Assembly: GCF_902809855.1 (NCBI RefSeq)
Contig: NZ_CADDWJ010000001.1
Span: 992,001-1,056,000 of the forward strand
Direction of reading: 5' to 3'
DNA from: Acinetobacter sp. Marseille-Q1618
GTDB taxonomy: Bacteria; Pseudomonadota; Gammaproteobacteria; Pseudomonadales; Moraxellaceae
DNA length: 64,000 bases
Positions 9,347 to 18,480 of this stretch are shown here, piece after piece. The translations under genes were made by a program, and so were the position numbers. Numbering within the stretch: the first letter of the stretch is position 1; each line of letters begins with the position of its first letter. The notes beneath the pieces are model-generated. The model saw nothing but the letters and a program-made list of their open reading frames with translations, was not told the origin of the DNA and ran no database searches.

Positions 9347-10210
9347 ATGACTCAAACCAATTCAGCCACCAACAATGCGTCAAAGAATAAATTCATTATT
9401 CTTGGCATTGTTATTATTGCCGTAATTGCAGGACTTATTTATTGGAACCAACATAAAAAATCAGGCTCAGCAGAAATCACGATTGGCATTAGCCCTCCTT
9501 TTGCCAAACCTTTACAGGTTGCAGTAGATGAAGCCAAACAAAAAGGCATAAATGTTAAATTGGTAGAGTTTTCGGATTGGAATACGCCCAATATCACTCT
9601 CAATCATGGTGATATTGATGCCAATTATTTCCAACATCAGCCATTTTTAAATAATGCGCTTAAAGAAACTGATTTTAAACTAAAGCCAATTGCCACAGGT
9701 GTTGCCACCCATGTAGGTTTGTATTCTAAAAAATACAACAGCTTAGACGCTGTACCTGAACAAGCACGTGTGGTTATTCCAAATGATCCTGTCAATCAAG
9801 GACGTGCCCTTTTACTGTTACAGCAAGCCAAACTGATTAGTTTGAAAAATCCTGACAACCATTTATCAAACTTGCAGGACATTACCGCAAATCCAAAGAA
9901 ATTTCAGTTCATTGAAGTAGAAGGACCTCAAACTGCACGTGCGGTAGATGATGCTGATCTTGTGTTTAGTTATCCATTGTATTTACGTTTAGCGAAAACC
10001 ATTGATCCCAATAAGGCTTTGCTATTGGATGACAATACCAATACACGTTATGCGATTTTATTTGTAGTCACAGATGATTATGAACAAAAGCATCCTGAAA
10101 AAGCACAGCAACTTAAAGAATTTATCAAAATTTATCAAACTTCTGCCCAAGTTAAAAAAGCACTGAATGATGATATTGGTGAAAATTTATGGTTTGCAGG
10201 TTGGAAATAA
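9347..10210 (+). CDS. MetQ/NlpA-family substrate-binding protein (copy 1)
   Basis: A 287-residue NlpA/MetQ-family binding protein for the MetNI ABC importer. After an N-terminal hydrophobic segment (about 16-33, FIILGIVIIAVIAGLIYW) come the family motifs TIGISPPFAKPL, VKLVEFSDWNTPN, IDANYFQHQPFL and VEGPQTARAVDDADL. MetQ is normally a lipoprotein. This one has no cysteine near the N-terminus and no clear signal-peptidase site, so it is probably held by an uncleaved signal anchor. AAGGGG precedes the ATG. The ligand could be methionine or another small sulfur compound, given the enzymes upstream. Confidence 0.88.
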   Translation: MTQTNSATNNASKNKFIILGIVIIAVIAGLIYWNQHKKSGSAEITIGISPPFAKPLQVAVDEAKQKGINVKLVEFSDWNTPNITLNHGDIDANYFQHQPFLNNALKETDFKLKPIATGVATHVGLYSKKYNSLDAVPEQARVVIPNDPVNQGRALLLLQQAKLISLKNPDNHLSNLQDITANPKKFQFIEVEGPQTARAVDDADLVFSYPLYLRLAKTIDPNKALLLDDNTNTRYAILFVVTDDYEQKHPEKAQQLKEFIKIYQTSAQVKKALNDDIGENLWFAGWK

Positions 10211-10221
10211 GGAAGTACAAC

Positions 10222-11058
10222 ATGTCTCAGATTTCCAAACTTAAAAATAAGAATGTTATGATCGGATTGATTGCTGTTCTGGTGATATTGGCATTATTGG
10301 GCTATCGCTATGTGAAAAACCAACAGCAAGGTGAGGTATTAAGTATTGGCATCAGCCCACCCTATGCAGAGTTACTACAAGCTGTTGCGAAAGAAGTCGA
10401 AAAAGATGGAATCCAAGTCAAATTGGTTGAGTTTTCGGACTGGCAAGCGCCCAATGTTGCGGTACAAAACCGAGATATTGATGCAAATTTTTTCCAACAA
10501 AGTGTATTTTTAAAAAATGCGATTCAACAAACGCATTATGACTTACATGCCTTTGGCACAGGCAGCGGTAGCCATGTCGGTTTATATTCAAAAAAATATC
10601 AATCTTTGGATGCCTTGCCGCAAAATGCCCGTGTCGTGATTCCAAGTGATCCTGTAAACTCTGCACGTGCTTTGATTTTGTTACACCGTGCAGGATTGAT
10701 TCAAATCAAAGATATCAATAATGAACTTTCAACATTACAAGATATCGTATCAAATCCCAAACAATTGAAATTTTTAGAAGTAGAAGGTCCACAAACTGCG
10801 CTTGCTTATGATGATGCGGATTTAATTTTTGGCTTTCCACATTACTTAAATATGGCGAAAAAAGCAGATCCGCACAGCGCCTTATTTTTAGACCCTATTG
10901 ATAAAAAATACGCCATTCTTTTTGTGACACGTCGTGATTATCAGGACAAAAATCAAAAGTTAGCCAAATTCATTCATGCTTTCCAAAACTCACCCCAAGT
11001 ACGAGAGATTTTAGATCGAGATTTTGGCAAAGGTATGTGGTTTGAAGGTTGGAAATAA
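10222..11058 (+). CDS. MetQ/NlpA-family substrate-binding protein (copy 2)
   Basis: A 278-residue paralogue of the preceding protein, 11 bp downstream. It has the same motif order (SIGISPPYAELL, VKLVEFSDWQAPN, IDANFFQQSVFL, VEGPQTALAYDDADL) and the same C-terminal ending MWFEGWK/LWFAGWK. It too starts with an uncleaved hydrophobic anchor (about residues 12-28) and has no lipobox cysteine. AAGGAAG lies before the ATG at 10222; the frame also reads back into copy 1, which is a shadow. Two binding proteins on one MetNI would broaden substrate range. Confidence 0.88.
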   Translation: MSQISKLKNKNVMIGLIAVLVILALLGYRYVKNQQQGEVLSIGISPPYAELLQAVAKEVEKDGIQVKLVEFSDWQAPNVAVQNRDIDANFFQQSVFLKNAIQQTHYDLHAFGTGSGSHVGLYSKKYQSLDALPQNARVVIPSDPVNSARALILLHRAGLIQIKDINNELSTLQDIVSNPKQLKFLEVEGPQTALAYDDADLIFGFPHYLNMAKKADPHSALFLDPIDKKYAILFVTRRDYQDKNQKLAKFIHAFQNSPQVREILDRDFGKGMWFEGWK

Positions 11059-11070
11059 GGAGAATAAAAA

Positions 11071-12141
11071 ATGGTTAGTTTCGGTTCACAAGTTGATTTT
11101 TCAGTCCCACATATCAAAATTCGTAATCTGAATAAGTTTTATGATGGTAAAGATCAACACATACATGCACTTAAACACATCAACTTAGATATTCCGCAAG
11201 GAAAAATTTTCGGCATTATTGGTAAAAGTGGTGCAGGTAAATCTTCACTGATTCGGACTTTAAATGGTTTGGAAAAAATTTCTGAAGGAAGTATTCACAT
11301 TCACCAACAGGATTTAGCTGAACTCAATCATGCAGAACTCATTCAAATCCGTCAAAAAATTGGCATGATTTTCCAACATTTTAATTTAATGTCCGCTAAA
11401 ACAGTTTGGGAGAATGTGGCACTCCCCTTAAAGATTTCAGGTATTGCTAAACCAGAGATAGAAACACGGGTCAATGCAGTTTTGGCATTGGTCGGGCTAG
11501 AGAATAAAGCTCAAAATTATCCAGCACAGTTATCGGGTGGTCAAAAACAACGTGTAGGGATTGCGCGTGCTTTAGTACATCAACCTGAAATTTTACTGTG
11601 TGATGAAGCAACTTCCGCACTTGATCCAGAAAGCACCTCGATTGTATTAAGCTTATTAAAAAAAATTAATCGTGAATTAGGCATTACCATTGTTTTAATC
11701 ACTCATGAAATGCAGGTCATTCGTGAAATTTGTGACCAAGTTGTGGTGATTGAACATGGTGAAATCGTTGAATCGGGGCAAGTTTGGTCGGTATTTTCTC
11801 AACCACAACAAAAGATCACCCAAGAGTTGCTGAACTTAGAACAACTTGATTTACCGTTTCACGTGAGTCCAGAGTTGCGGACAGATTCAACGCATACCAT
11901 TTTAAAGCTACGTTATGAAACCGATCCAAAACACTCTCCCGATTTAACCCAAATTTTTCAAGCGTTTCAGGGTTCAGTGCATTTGTATCAAAGCCACATT
12001 GATAATATTCAGGGGCATTTGATTGGGACTTTAGTGGTTGGAACAACACAAATAGATTTTGATCTACAACATTTACAAGAACAACTGAAACAGCACATTG
12101 CACAAATAGAGGTACTTGGCTATGCAAGACCAACTCATTGA
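11071..12141 (+). CDS. metN: MetN-type ABC transporter ATP-binding protein
   Basis: A 356-residue ATPase of the methionine-uptake ABC family. Walker A is GKSGAGKS (51-58), the Q-loop is MIFQHFNLM, the signature is LSGGQKQR and Walker B is ILLCDEATSALDP. A C-terminal NIL/ACT-like domain (about 270-345), typical of MetN, usually provides feedback inhibition by intracellular ligand. An AAGGAG site precedes the ATG. The 3' end overlaps metI by 20 bases. It works with MetI and one or both MetQ-like proteins upstream. Substrate specificity cannot be told from sequence. Confidence 0.92.
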   Translation: MVSFGSQVDFSVPHIKIRNLNKFYDGKDQHIHALKHINLDIPQGKIFGIIGKSGAGKSSLIRTLNGLEKISEGSIHIHQQDLAELNHAELIQIRQKIGMIFQHFNLMSAKTVWENVALPLKISGIAKPEIETRVNAVLALVGLENKAQNYPAQLSGGQKQRVGIARALVHQPEILLCDEATSALDPESTSIVLSLLKKINRELGITIVLITHEMQVIREICDQVVVIEHGEIVESGQVWSVFSQPQQKITQELLNLEQLDLPFHVSPELRTDSTHTILKLRYETDPKHSPDLTQIFQAFQGSVHLYQSHIDNIQGHLIGTLVVGTTQIDFDLQHLQEQLKQHIAQIEVLGYARPTH

Positions 12142-12781
12142 TTTATTACTTACAGGAACAATTGATACATTGATCATGGTCGGTGTATCTGCGGTGATTG
12201 CATTTTTAATTGGTTTACCTTTGGCGGTAATTTTAGTAAATACCTCTGAACAAGGCATTCACCCATCGAAAAAAATTAATCATGGTTTGGGGACGGTTAT
12301 TAATATCACACGTTCTGTACCATTTTTAATTTTAATGGTCGCATTGATTCCTTTAACCCGTTGGATTGTTGGCACCAGTTATGGCGTATGGGCTGCCGTT
12401 GTACCGCTTACCCTAGCAGCAACACCATTCTTTGCGCGTATTGCCGAAGTGAGTTTACGTGAAGTTGATCAAGGCTTGATTGAAGCAGCTCAGGCAATGG
12501 GCTGTAACCGTAAACAGATCATTTGGCATGTATTACTTCCTGAAGCCTTACCGGGAATTGTGGCAGGTTTTACGGTCACAATCGTGACTATGATTAACTC
12601 CTCAGCGATTGCAGGTGCAATTGGTGCTGGGGGTTTAGGCGATATCGCTTATCGTTATGGTTATCAACGTTTTGATATGCAGATCATGCTTGCGGTGATT
12701 GTCGTCTTAGTTGCATTAGTCATGCTGGTGCAAGCTTTTGGGGACAGTTTGGCAAGCCAGTTGGATAAGAGAAAAATTTGA
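12122..12781 (+). CDS. metI: MetI-type ABC transporter permease
   Basis: A 219-residue inner-membrane permease with about five transmembrane helices and the EAA loop (EAAQAMGCNRKQIIWHVLLPEALPG, around 120-145). The segment INSSAIAGAIGAGGLGDIAYRYG is characteristic of MetI. The ATG at 12122 has GAGG nine bases upstream inside metN; a TTG at 12116 is in frame but too close to that site. Last gene of the sulfur operon, followed by a terminator-like hairpin. Confidence 0.92.
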   Translation: MQDQLIDLLLTGTIDTLIMVGVSAVIAFLIGLPLAVILVNTSEQGIHPSKKINHGLGTVINITRSVPFLILMVALIPLTRWIVGTSYGVWAAVVPLTLAATPFFARIAEVSLREVDQGLIEAAQAMGCNRKQIIWHVLLPEALPGIVAGFTVTIVTMINSSAIAGAIGAGGLGDIAYRYGYQRFDMQIMLAVIVVLVALVMLVQAFGDSLASQLDKRKI

Positions 12782-12788
12782 TTTTTAG

Positions 12789-12838
12789 TTGCTCATCTCA
12801 CAACCCATGCAAATATCGGATGAGCAATGATTTTGTTG
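12789..12838 (+). terminator. Probable terminator of the met/sfn operon
   Basis: TTGCTCATC (12789-12797) pairs with GATGAGCAA (12819-12827) across a 21-base loop and is followed by a T-containing tract (TGATTTTGTTG). It begins eight bases after the metI stop. The long loop makes it weaker than usual. Confidence 0.5.
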
Positions 12839-12942
12839 AAAAATAATGAACAGATTGAAATGAAATGCCCTGTACTCTATTTAAATGCAGCAAAATAAAT
12901 TATAAGAATAATTCTGAATAATAAAAAATAGTGGAATAAATC

Positions 12943-13641
12943 ATGTCAAAGCTCAATCACATCCAAGTACTTGCTTTTGATGTTTTTGGTACGGTTGTCG
13001 ACTGGCATTCCTCGATTGTAAAAGAATTCGATGCAATGAATTTAGAGATTGATGCTAATCAATTTGCATTAGATTGGCGAGCGGGTTACCGCCCTGCAAT
13101 GGATAGAGTACTTTCAGGTGAATTACCTTGGACATCAATTGATGAGCTGCATCGTATCATTTTAGATGAATTAATCATTCGATATGATCTACATAGACTA
13201 ACTGAACTACAGCTTATTCATCTCAATCACGTCTGGCATCGACTACAACCATGGCAAGATTCAGTTTCAGCATTAAAACAGCTCAAAGAAAAATATATTA
13301 TTTGTACTCTCTCTAATGGAAATATCCGTTTATTGGTGGATATGGCGAAAAATGCGAAGTTACCATGGGATTATATTTTTTCAGCCGAAAACTTTAACGC
13401 ATACAAACCCTCAACGAAAACTTACTTAGGCGTAGCTGAACTTTTAAATGTTAAACCTGATCAAGTCTTAATGGTCGCTGCACATCATGATGACTTAGCT
13501 GCTGCACGCTCATGTGGTTTACTGACCGCTTATATCGAAAGACCTTTAGAATTTGGTTCATCTCAAATTAAAGATGTCTCACCATGTGCTGATAATGATG
13601 TGCATGCGACTGATTTGTTGGATTTGCTTAAATTTTTATAA
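12943..13641 (+). CDS. HAD-superfamily haloacid dehalogenase type II-like hydrolase
   Basis: A 232-residue HAD hydrolase of the L-2-haloacid dehalogenase type. The nucleophile aspartate is in FDVFGTVVDW (motif I), the motif II serine in CTLSNGN, the motif III lysine in AYKPSTKTYLG, and the late acidic residues in VAAHHDDLAAARSCGL. Type II dehalogenases hydrolyse 2-haloacids through an aspartyl ester. Many homologues annotated this way lack proven dehalogenase activity, so the substrate is open. It has its own upstream region after the met terminator and is convergent with a small unknown gene. Confidence 0.85.
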   Translation: MSKLNHIQVLAFDVFGTVVDWHSSIVKEFDAMNLEIDANQFALDWRAGYRPAMDRVLSGELPWTSIDELHRIILDELIIRYDLHRLTELQLIHLNHVWHRLQPWQDSVSALKQLKEKYIICTLSNGNIRLLVDMAKNAKLPWDYIFSAENFNAYKPSTKTYLGVAELLNVKPDQVLMVAAHHDDLAAARSCGLLTAYIERPLEFGSSQIKDVSPCADNDVHATDLLDLLKFL

Positions 13642-13652
13642 ATCTAATATTT

Positions 13653-13973
13653 TTAAATAGAATGCTGTACAACTAAATCACGAAGACCTTCAACATAAGG
13701 TAAATCCAAATCGTAAGTCCCCAACCAAGTCAGACGTTTATCTTCATATTCTTTTGAACAATATAGAATCGTAGCAACTTTTTGAAAAGCTAAGAACAAA
13801 GCCTGGACTTCATCAATTCCCATTGCATAACTTTCTATTACATTGGCGAAACCAATGATTTGAAACTCAGCTCGATAATCATCTTGATCAGGCTTCGCTT
13901 TAAATATTATTATTTCTAAATCAAATTGCCCATCCAATTCATAAGTTCTTTTCGCTGCAATGATTCGGCTCAT
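13653..13973 (-). CDS. Small unknown protein (DUF6968-like)
   Basis: A 106-residue protein without signal peptide or membrane segment. The opening IIAAKRTYELDG and the block SYAMGIDEVQALFLAFQKV resemble the small DUF6968 family, where a GVDxVQAL helix is conserved; I recall this from memory, so the family call is tentative. It is convergent with the HAD gene, ending 11 bp from it. No strong ribosome site is visible before the ATG. No function is known. Confidence 0.6.
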   Translation of the reverse strand: MSRIIAAKRTYELDGQFDLEIIIFKAKPDQDDYRAEFQIIGFANVIESYAMGIDEVQALFLAFQKVATILYCSKEYEDKRLTWLGTYDLDLPYVEGLRDLVVQHSI

Positions 13974-14090
13974 AATTTTATTTCATTAAAACTTATTCAT
14001 TTCTTTTATCTTAAGTCTAAGACCTGACTTTGTCATGGCTTTCATGTAAAATCATCCACAATTTTTAGATAACACTGTGTGAGTCATTTC

Positions 14091-15182
14091 ATGGGTTTTA
14101 ATTGCGGTATTGTCGGCTTGCCGAACGTTGGTAAATCTACACTTTTCAATGCATTGACAAAAGCTGCTATTGCTGCAGAAAACTTTCCATTTTGTACAAT
14201 TGAACCAAACACAGGTATCGTACCTGTACCTGATCCACGTTTAGACAAATTAACAGCCATCGTAAAACCACAACGTGTCATTCCAACCACAATGGAGTTC
14301 GTTGACATTGCTGGTTTAGTTGCAGGTGCGTCTAAAGGTGAAGGCTTAGGTAACCAGTTCCTTGCAAACATTCGTGAAACAGATGCGATTGCACATGTCG
14401 TACGTTGTTTCGAAGATGAAAATGTTATCCATGTAAATGGTAAAATTGATCCATTAGATGATATTGCAACTATTAATACTGAACTTGCACTTGCTGACTT
14501 AGAAACAGTCACTAAAGCAGTTACTCGTTTAGCAAAATCAGCAAAAGGTGGCGACAAAGAAGCGGTTGCAACCAAAGCTGTTTTAGACAAAATCTTACCT
14601 TTACTTGATGAAGGCAAGCCTGCACGTGCTGCAGACCTTGATGATGATGAGCGTAAACTGGTGCGTGGTTTTGGTTTAATGACTTTAAAACCGACGATGT
14701 ATATTGCCAACGTTGCAGAAGATGGTTTTGAAAATAATCCACATTTAGAAGCTGTTAAAAAATTAGCTGCTGAAGAAAATGCCATCGTTGTTCCTCTTTG
14801 CAACCAAATCGAAGCAGAAATTTCACTTCTTGAAGATGAAGATCGTGCTGAGTTCTTAGAAGCTTTGGGAATGGAAGAACCAGGTTTAAATGTAGTGATT
14901 CGTGCAGGTTATGCATTACTTGGTCTACAAACTTACTTTACTGCGGGTGTTCAAGAAGTTCGCGCTTGGACTGTTAAAGTGGGTGCAACTGCACCACAAG
15001 CCGCAGGCGTGATTCACACTGACTTTGAAAAAGGTTTTATCCGTGCTGAATGTGTGGCTTATGATGACTTCATCCAATATAACGGTGAAAATGGTGCAAA
15101 AGAAGCGGGTAAATGGCGCTTAGAAGGTAAAACTTATGTGGTACAAGATGGCGATGTTCTACATTTCCGTTTCAATGTCTAA
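14091..15182 (+). CDS. ychF: Redox-regulated ATPase YchF
   Basis: An Obg-family P-loop ATPase of 363 residues, the same length as E. coli YchF. The P-loop GLPNVGKS (9-16) is at the usual place when translation starts at the ATG at 14091; the GTG at 14079 would add four residues. The G3-like motif is DIAGLV, and the TGS domain is at the C-terminus ([20 protein letters not shown]). YchF binds ribosomes, prefers ATP to GTP, and acts in translation and the oxidative stress response. Single gene, ended by the hairpin at 15209. Confidence 0.96.
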   Translation: MGFNCGIVGLPNVGKSTLFNALTKAAIAAENFPFCTIEPNTGIVPVPDPRLDKLTAIVKPQRVIPTTMEFVDIAGLVAGASKGEGLGNQFLANIRETDAIAHVVRCFEDENVIHVNGKIDPLDDIATINTELALADLETVTKAVTRLAKSAKGGDKEAVATKAVLDKILPLLDEGKPARAADLDDDERKLVRGFGLMTLKPTMYIANVAEDGFENNPHLEAVKKLAAEENAIVVPLCNQIEAEISLLEDEDRAEFLEALGMEEPGLNVVIRAGYALLGLQTYFTAGVQEVRAWTVKVGATAPQAAGVIHTDFEKGFIRAECVAYDDFIQYNGENGAKEAGKWRLEGKTYVVQDGDVLHFRFNV

Positions 15183-15208
15183 ATTCTTCTAACCCTTTAT
15201 CATTCATT

Positions 15209-15240
15209 TTAAAGCATCCATTTGGGTGCTTTAATTTTTT
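15209..15240 (+). terminator. Rho-independent terminator of ychF
   Basis: A stem of TTAAAGCA-CC against GG-TGCTTTAA closes over an ATTT loop with one mismatch and is followed by a run of T. It lies 27 bases after the ychF stop. Confidence 0.85.
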
Positions 15241-15324
15241 AGAATTCTTATATTTTATTTACTACATTTCCCTGACCTAAATCTAAGACAGTCGCTATTT
15301 TTATTAGGTATTTTCTTTAAAGCA

Positions 15325-15353
15325 GAAAAAACCCCAGTCTAAACTGAGGTTTT
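15325..15353 (-). terminator. Rho-independent terminator of ppiD
   Basis: AAAACC-CAGT pairs with ACTG-GGTTTT across CTAA with one mismatch. On the minus strand it is followed by a TTTTTTC tract. It is just downstream of the ppiD stop at 15371. Confidence 0.8.
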
Positions 15354-15370
15354 ACTCTTATCAAATCCAA

Positions 15371-17236
15371 TTACTTAATTTTTGCATTGGCTTTTAAGTA
15401 TTGCGTGTAATCATCCAACAATTGTTGACCACGCATTCTTTGATATAACTGAGTTAACTCTTGTGCTTGTGCTGGATCTAAGCTATCAACAGGTGCTTTT
15501 TTCACTTCAGCAACACCCACAACCACCATTTCATCAGGTAACGATGTTGTAGTTACTGACCACATACCCGCTTTAGGTGCTGGAACACTGAATGCAGCAC
15601 GTTCGATTTCACGTTTTAAACCTTGAGAACGTGTAAACATTCCTGCTGATTCAAAGCTAAATGGATGCTTCGCTAACACTTGTTGTGCAGGAAGTTTCTT
15701 AAAGTCCTCCAGCATCGCTGCAATTTTTGCTTTTGCCGCAGCTGCTGCTTTGTCTTGGATCAATTGTGCTTTGACACGTGCAGTTGCTTGCGCTAGAGGT
15801 TGAACCCCTGCTGCATGGTAATCACGCACTTTTACCCAAATGGTATTACCATCTTTTAACTGAATGCTGCTCGACACATTACGATCACCATTTTTTACAT
15901 CATCGCTAAAGATTTTTGCTTTGACACTTGGATCAGCCAATACAGGATTGGTTGTTGCAACTGTAATACCTTTAACAGATTCGATTTTTGCAGTTTTTAC
16001 TTCACTTGGAATAATGTCTAAAGCATCATTGCTAACAACTTGTTCGTTCAAGCTATTTACAGTATCAGCAAATAAATTCGCTGACTTAGACTTCAGCACA
16101 TCTTCAGTCAATTCTGCTTTTTTCGCTTCAAATGTTGGGATCTCTCCAACAGCACTCTGTACTTCAATCAGATGATAACCATATTGCGTTTTTACAGGGC
16201 GAGTAATTTCAGCATTTTTTGCTGATTTCACAGCATTGTCAAAACTACTGTCAAATACCCCTTCAGTATATTCAATCACACCACCATTGGCTTTTGATGA
16301 ATCATCTTCAGAATACTGTGCAGCAGCTTGAGCAAATGTCATACCTGCTTTGATTTTTGCATAAACATCATTGGCTAACTTTTCTGCTTGTTGCGCATTA
16401 CGGTTATCTGTGGTGATTAAGATATGCTTAACTTCACGTTTAGCATTCTGTTTTTGTTTATCTACAAATGCTGCATAAGCTTTTTCCAACTCAACTGCCG
16501 AAACTTCTTTACTTGCTTGCGGCAACATCGCTGGCGTAAGGACAACATAATCGACATCAACAGAGGCAACCTGCTTAAATTTATTTTGATGTTTATTATA
16601 ATAATCTGCTATTTCTTGATTACTGACTTTGACGTTTTGCTTATATTCATCAAGTTTTACACTTGCTAAATAAAGATTACGTTGCTCAGTTTGTAAGTTA
16701 GCAATCAACTCTAAGTCTACTTTACTTACTAAAGCGTTATTGGTAAATGTGCCCATTAACATTTGTAATGCGTGGTCTTGACGAAGATTCGCAATCAAAG
16801 CTGAACTGGTAATCCCTACTGAACGCAAATAGTTTTCATATAATGGCTGAGAAAATTTACCATTTTCTTGAAAACTTGGTTGCTGCGCCAACATTTGCTC
16901 AATTTGACCATCACTTAAAGAAATGCCTAATTTTTCAGCTTGCTGAACCAACAAAGCACGTGCAATGAGGCTGTCCAAAGCTGCATTTTTAATAAATGCA
17001 TTATTCAATAACGATTCATCACCATTGACCATTTTCAAATATTGATCTTTCAGACCCTTGGTTTGTGCTTCTAAATCTTTATTGGAAATGTCTTGACCAT
17101 TTACAGTCTTCGCTACGTCTGCTTTATTTCCCCCACTGAAATAACCTTCAATACCAACCAATGCCAATGGAGTTAAAAATAAAACCAGTAGGACTTTTCC
17201 GAGCCAGCCTCTTATGAGTTTACGAAACGATTCCAT
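15371..17236 (-). CDS. ppiD: PpiD-type periplasmic folding chaperone / peptidyl-prolyl isomerase
   Basis: A 621-residue SurA_N/PpiD protein. It has a short cytoplasmic start (MESFRKLIRGWLGK), one transmembrane anchor (about 15-33), a SurA-like chaperone region, one parvulin domain (about 265-360, from REVKHILITT to TQYGYHLIEV), and a long C-terminal chaperone part. PpiD sits at the Sec translocon exit and helps fold outer-membrane and periplasmic proteins. GGAAG lies before the ATG. It is downstream of the HU gene on the same strand, as hupB-ppiD in E. coli, with a terminator-like hairpin between. Confidence 0.93.
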   Translation of the reverse strand: MESFRKLIRGWLGKVLLVLFLTPLALVGIEGYFSGGNKADVAKTVNGQDISNKDLEAQTKGLKDQYLKMVNGDESLLNNAFIKNAALDSLIARALLVQQAEKLGISLSDGQIEQMLAQQPSFQENGKFSQPLYENYLRSVGITSSALIANLRQDHALQMLMGTFTNNALVSKVDLELIANLQTEQRNLYLASVKLDEYKQNVKVSNQEIADYYNKHQNKFKQVASVDVDYVVLTPAMLPQASKEVSAVELEKAYAAFVDKQKQNAKREVKHILITTDNRNAQQAEKLANDVYAKIKAGMTFAQAAAQYSEDDSSKANGGVIEYTEGVFDSSFDNAVKSAKNAEITRPVKTQYGYHLIEVQSAVGEIPTFEAKKAELTEDVLKSKSANLFADTVNSLNEQVVSNDALDIIPSEVKTAKIESVKGITVATTNPVLADPSVKAKIFSDDVKNGDRNVSSSIQLKDGNTIWVKVRDYHAAGVQPLAQATARVKAQLIQDKAAAAAKAKIAAMLEDFKKLPAQQVLAKHPFSFESAGMFTRSQGLKREIERAAFSVPAPKAGMWSVTTTSLPDEMVVVGVAEVKKAPVDSLDPAQAQELTQLYQRMRGQQLLDDYTQYLKANAKIK

Positions 17237-17321
17237 AAATCTTCCAATATTTTATTTGCTAGGGAGTTTAACTGATATTCGTATATGAATGAATGCGCTA
17301 AGTTGAATTAATTGCTTTATT

Positions 17322-17351
17322 CCATAAAAAACGCGCCCTAAAGGCGCGTTT
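17322..17351 (-). terminator. Rho-independent terminator of the HU gene
   Basis: AAACGCGCC (17329-17337) pairs with GGCGCGTTT (17343-17351) over a 5-base loop. A T-run follows on the minus strand. It lies 16 bases after the HU stop codon and separates HU from ppiD. Confidence 0.88.
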
Positions 17352-17366
17352 AGAACTTTTTTAAGA

Positions 17367-17639
17367 TTATGCAACTGAATCTTTAAGTCCTTTACCTGCT
17401 TTAAAACTAGGTACTTTACTTGCTTTAATTTGAAGTTCTTCACCAGTTTTAGGATTACGACCTGTACGTGCTGCACGTTCTTTCACGCTGAAAGTACCAA
17501 AACCAACTAAAGTTACAGTGTCTCCGCCTTTTAACGCTTCACCAATTGAAGCAATAGTCGCATCTAATGCTTTACCAGCATCAGTCTTAGACAATCCCCC
17601 TTTTTCTGCAATCGCGTCAATTAATTCTGATTTATTCAT
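17367..17639 (-). CDS. hupB: DNA-binding protein HU
   Basis: A 90-residue nucleoid protein, full family length. It begins [27 protein letters not shown] and carries the HU/IHF signature [21 protein letters not shown] in the DNA-contacting arm (about 46-66). It bends DNA without sequence preference and compacts the chromosome. GAGGA lies 11 bases before the ATG. The gene order hup-ppiD is conserved. HU is preferred over IHF because of the opening residues and the [12 protein letters not shown] arm. Confidence 0.95.
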   Translation of the reverse strand: MNKSELIDAIAEKGGLSKTDAGKALDATIASIGEALKGGDTVTLVGFGTFSVKERAARTGRNPKTGEELQIKASKVPSFKAGKGLKDSVA

Positions 17640-17787
17640 GAAGATTACATCCTCTTATATCGTTCGTTTAAGATTCAAGGTTGTGGTTTGAAAGGCCATG
17701 CTGACTTTATAGCAATGCTTAGGGGGAAAACGCAAGACTACACCATCGCTTTTCTTAAAAATAAGCACTAAAAAATGAAAAATTAGC

Positions 17788-18285
17788 TTATTCAAGCGAT
17801 GTGTTGACTATTTTTTGCAGTTGTTCTGATAGATTTTTATTTTCTTCTATCACCCCATCAAGCTTTTGGTGTAGCTGTAAAATTAAAGCTTCCAAATGCT
17901 GTATATCTTTGGCTGTGACCAAACCAATTCGATTTAATGAATGATTGACATGCACATCTAATGTCTTTTCAAACTTTTCTTTGGTTTCTGCAACTGTTTC
18001 TTTGGTTTTCTCAACCACTTTTTGAGTTGGTTGTTCAACCTCAGTATCATCGACCTCTACACTTTTAGACTCAAGCTCTTCACCCACTTTTACTAAAGAA
18101 TCAAATAACTTATTACCTTCTTCTTCTGCACGAGAAAAAGCACCTAAGCCTGCCAACCAAATTTGTTTGGTATATTTTCTAAAATCAAGAGAAGACTTTC
18201 GTGAAGATTTGGTTCTTATATGTGTTTTTTCTTTTTTTGCTTGCGCTCTAAGATCATCCTTTGATATTTGGCTCTCTACATCCAT
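17788..18285 (-). CDS. Phasin-like protein (PhaF/PhaI type)
   Basis: A 165-residue polyhydroxyalkanoate granule-associated type protein. The conserved phasin block KQIWLAGLGAFSRAEEEGNK is at about residues 40-59. A glutamate- and lysine-rich region with heptad character follows (90-125). It ends in another coiled-coil helix (AKDIQHLEALILQLHQKL). PhaF/PhaI phasins coat PHA granules, but no pha synthesis genes are in this window and the homologous domain also occurs in bacteria that make little PHA. AGGAG lies 14 bases before the ATG. Divergent from the next gene. Confidence 0.8.
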   Translation of the reverse strand: MDVESQISKDDLRAQAKKEKTHIRTKSSRKSSLDFRKYTKQIWLAGLGAFSRAEEEGNKLFDSLVKVGEELESKSVEVDDTEVEQPTQKVVEKTKETVAETKEKFEKTLDVHVNHSLNRIGLVTAKDIQHLEALILQLHQKLDGVIEENKNLSEQLQKIVNTSLE

Positions 18286-18480
18286 TCCACTTCTCTCCTG
18301 TATATTTTCTATACAATATAATCATTAAAATGCGAAATATCGTTATAATAACAAATAAATCACTTGAACCTTTTGTAAAACTGTTCTACAAAGCAAAGTA
18401 ATACTTTATTTAAATGTGAGCTAGTTCTCCATAGATATTACACGGGATCGGATATTCTGTTTGGATTATAGGAATTTTTT

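Noticed and set aside
14084..14803. 239-residue open frame on the minus strand inside ychF
   Set aside because: It lies wholly within ychF, has serine- and alanine-rich low-information sequence and no ribosome site; it is an antisense shadow.
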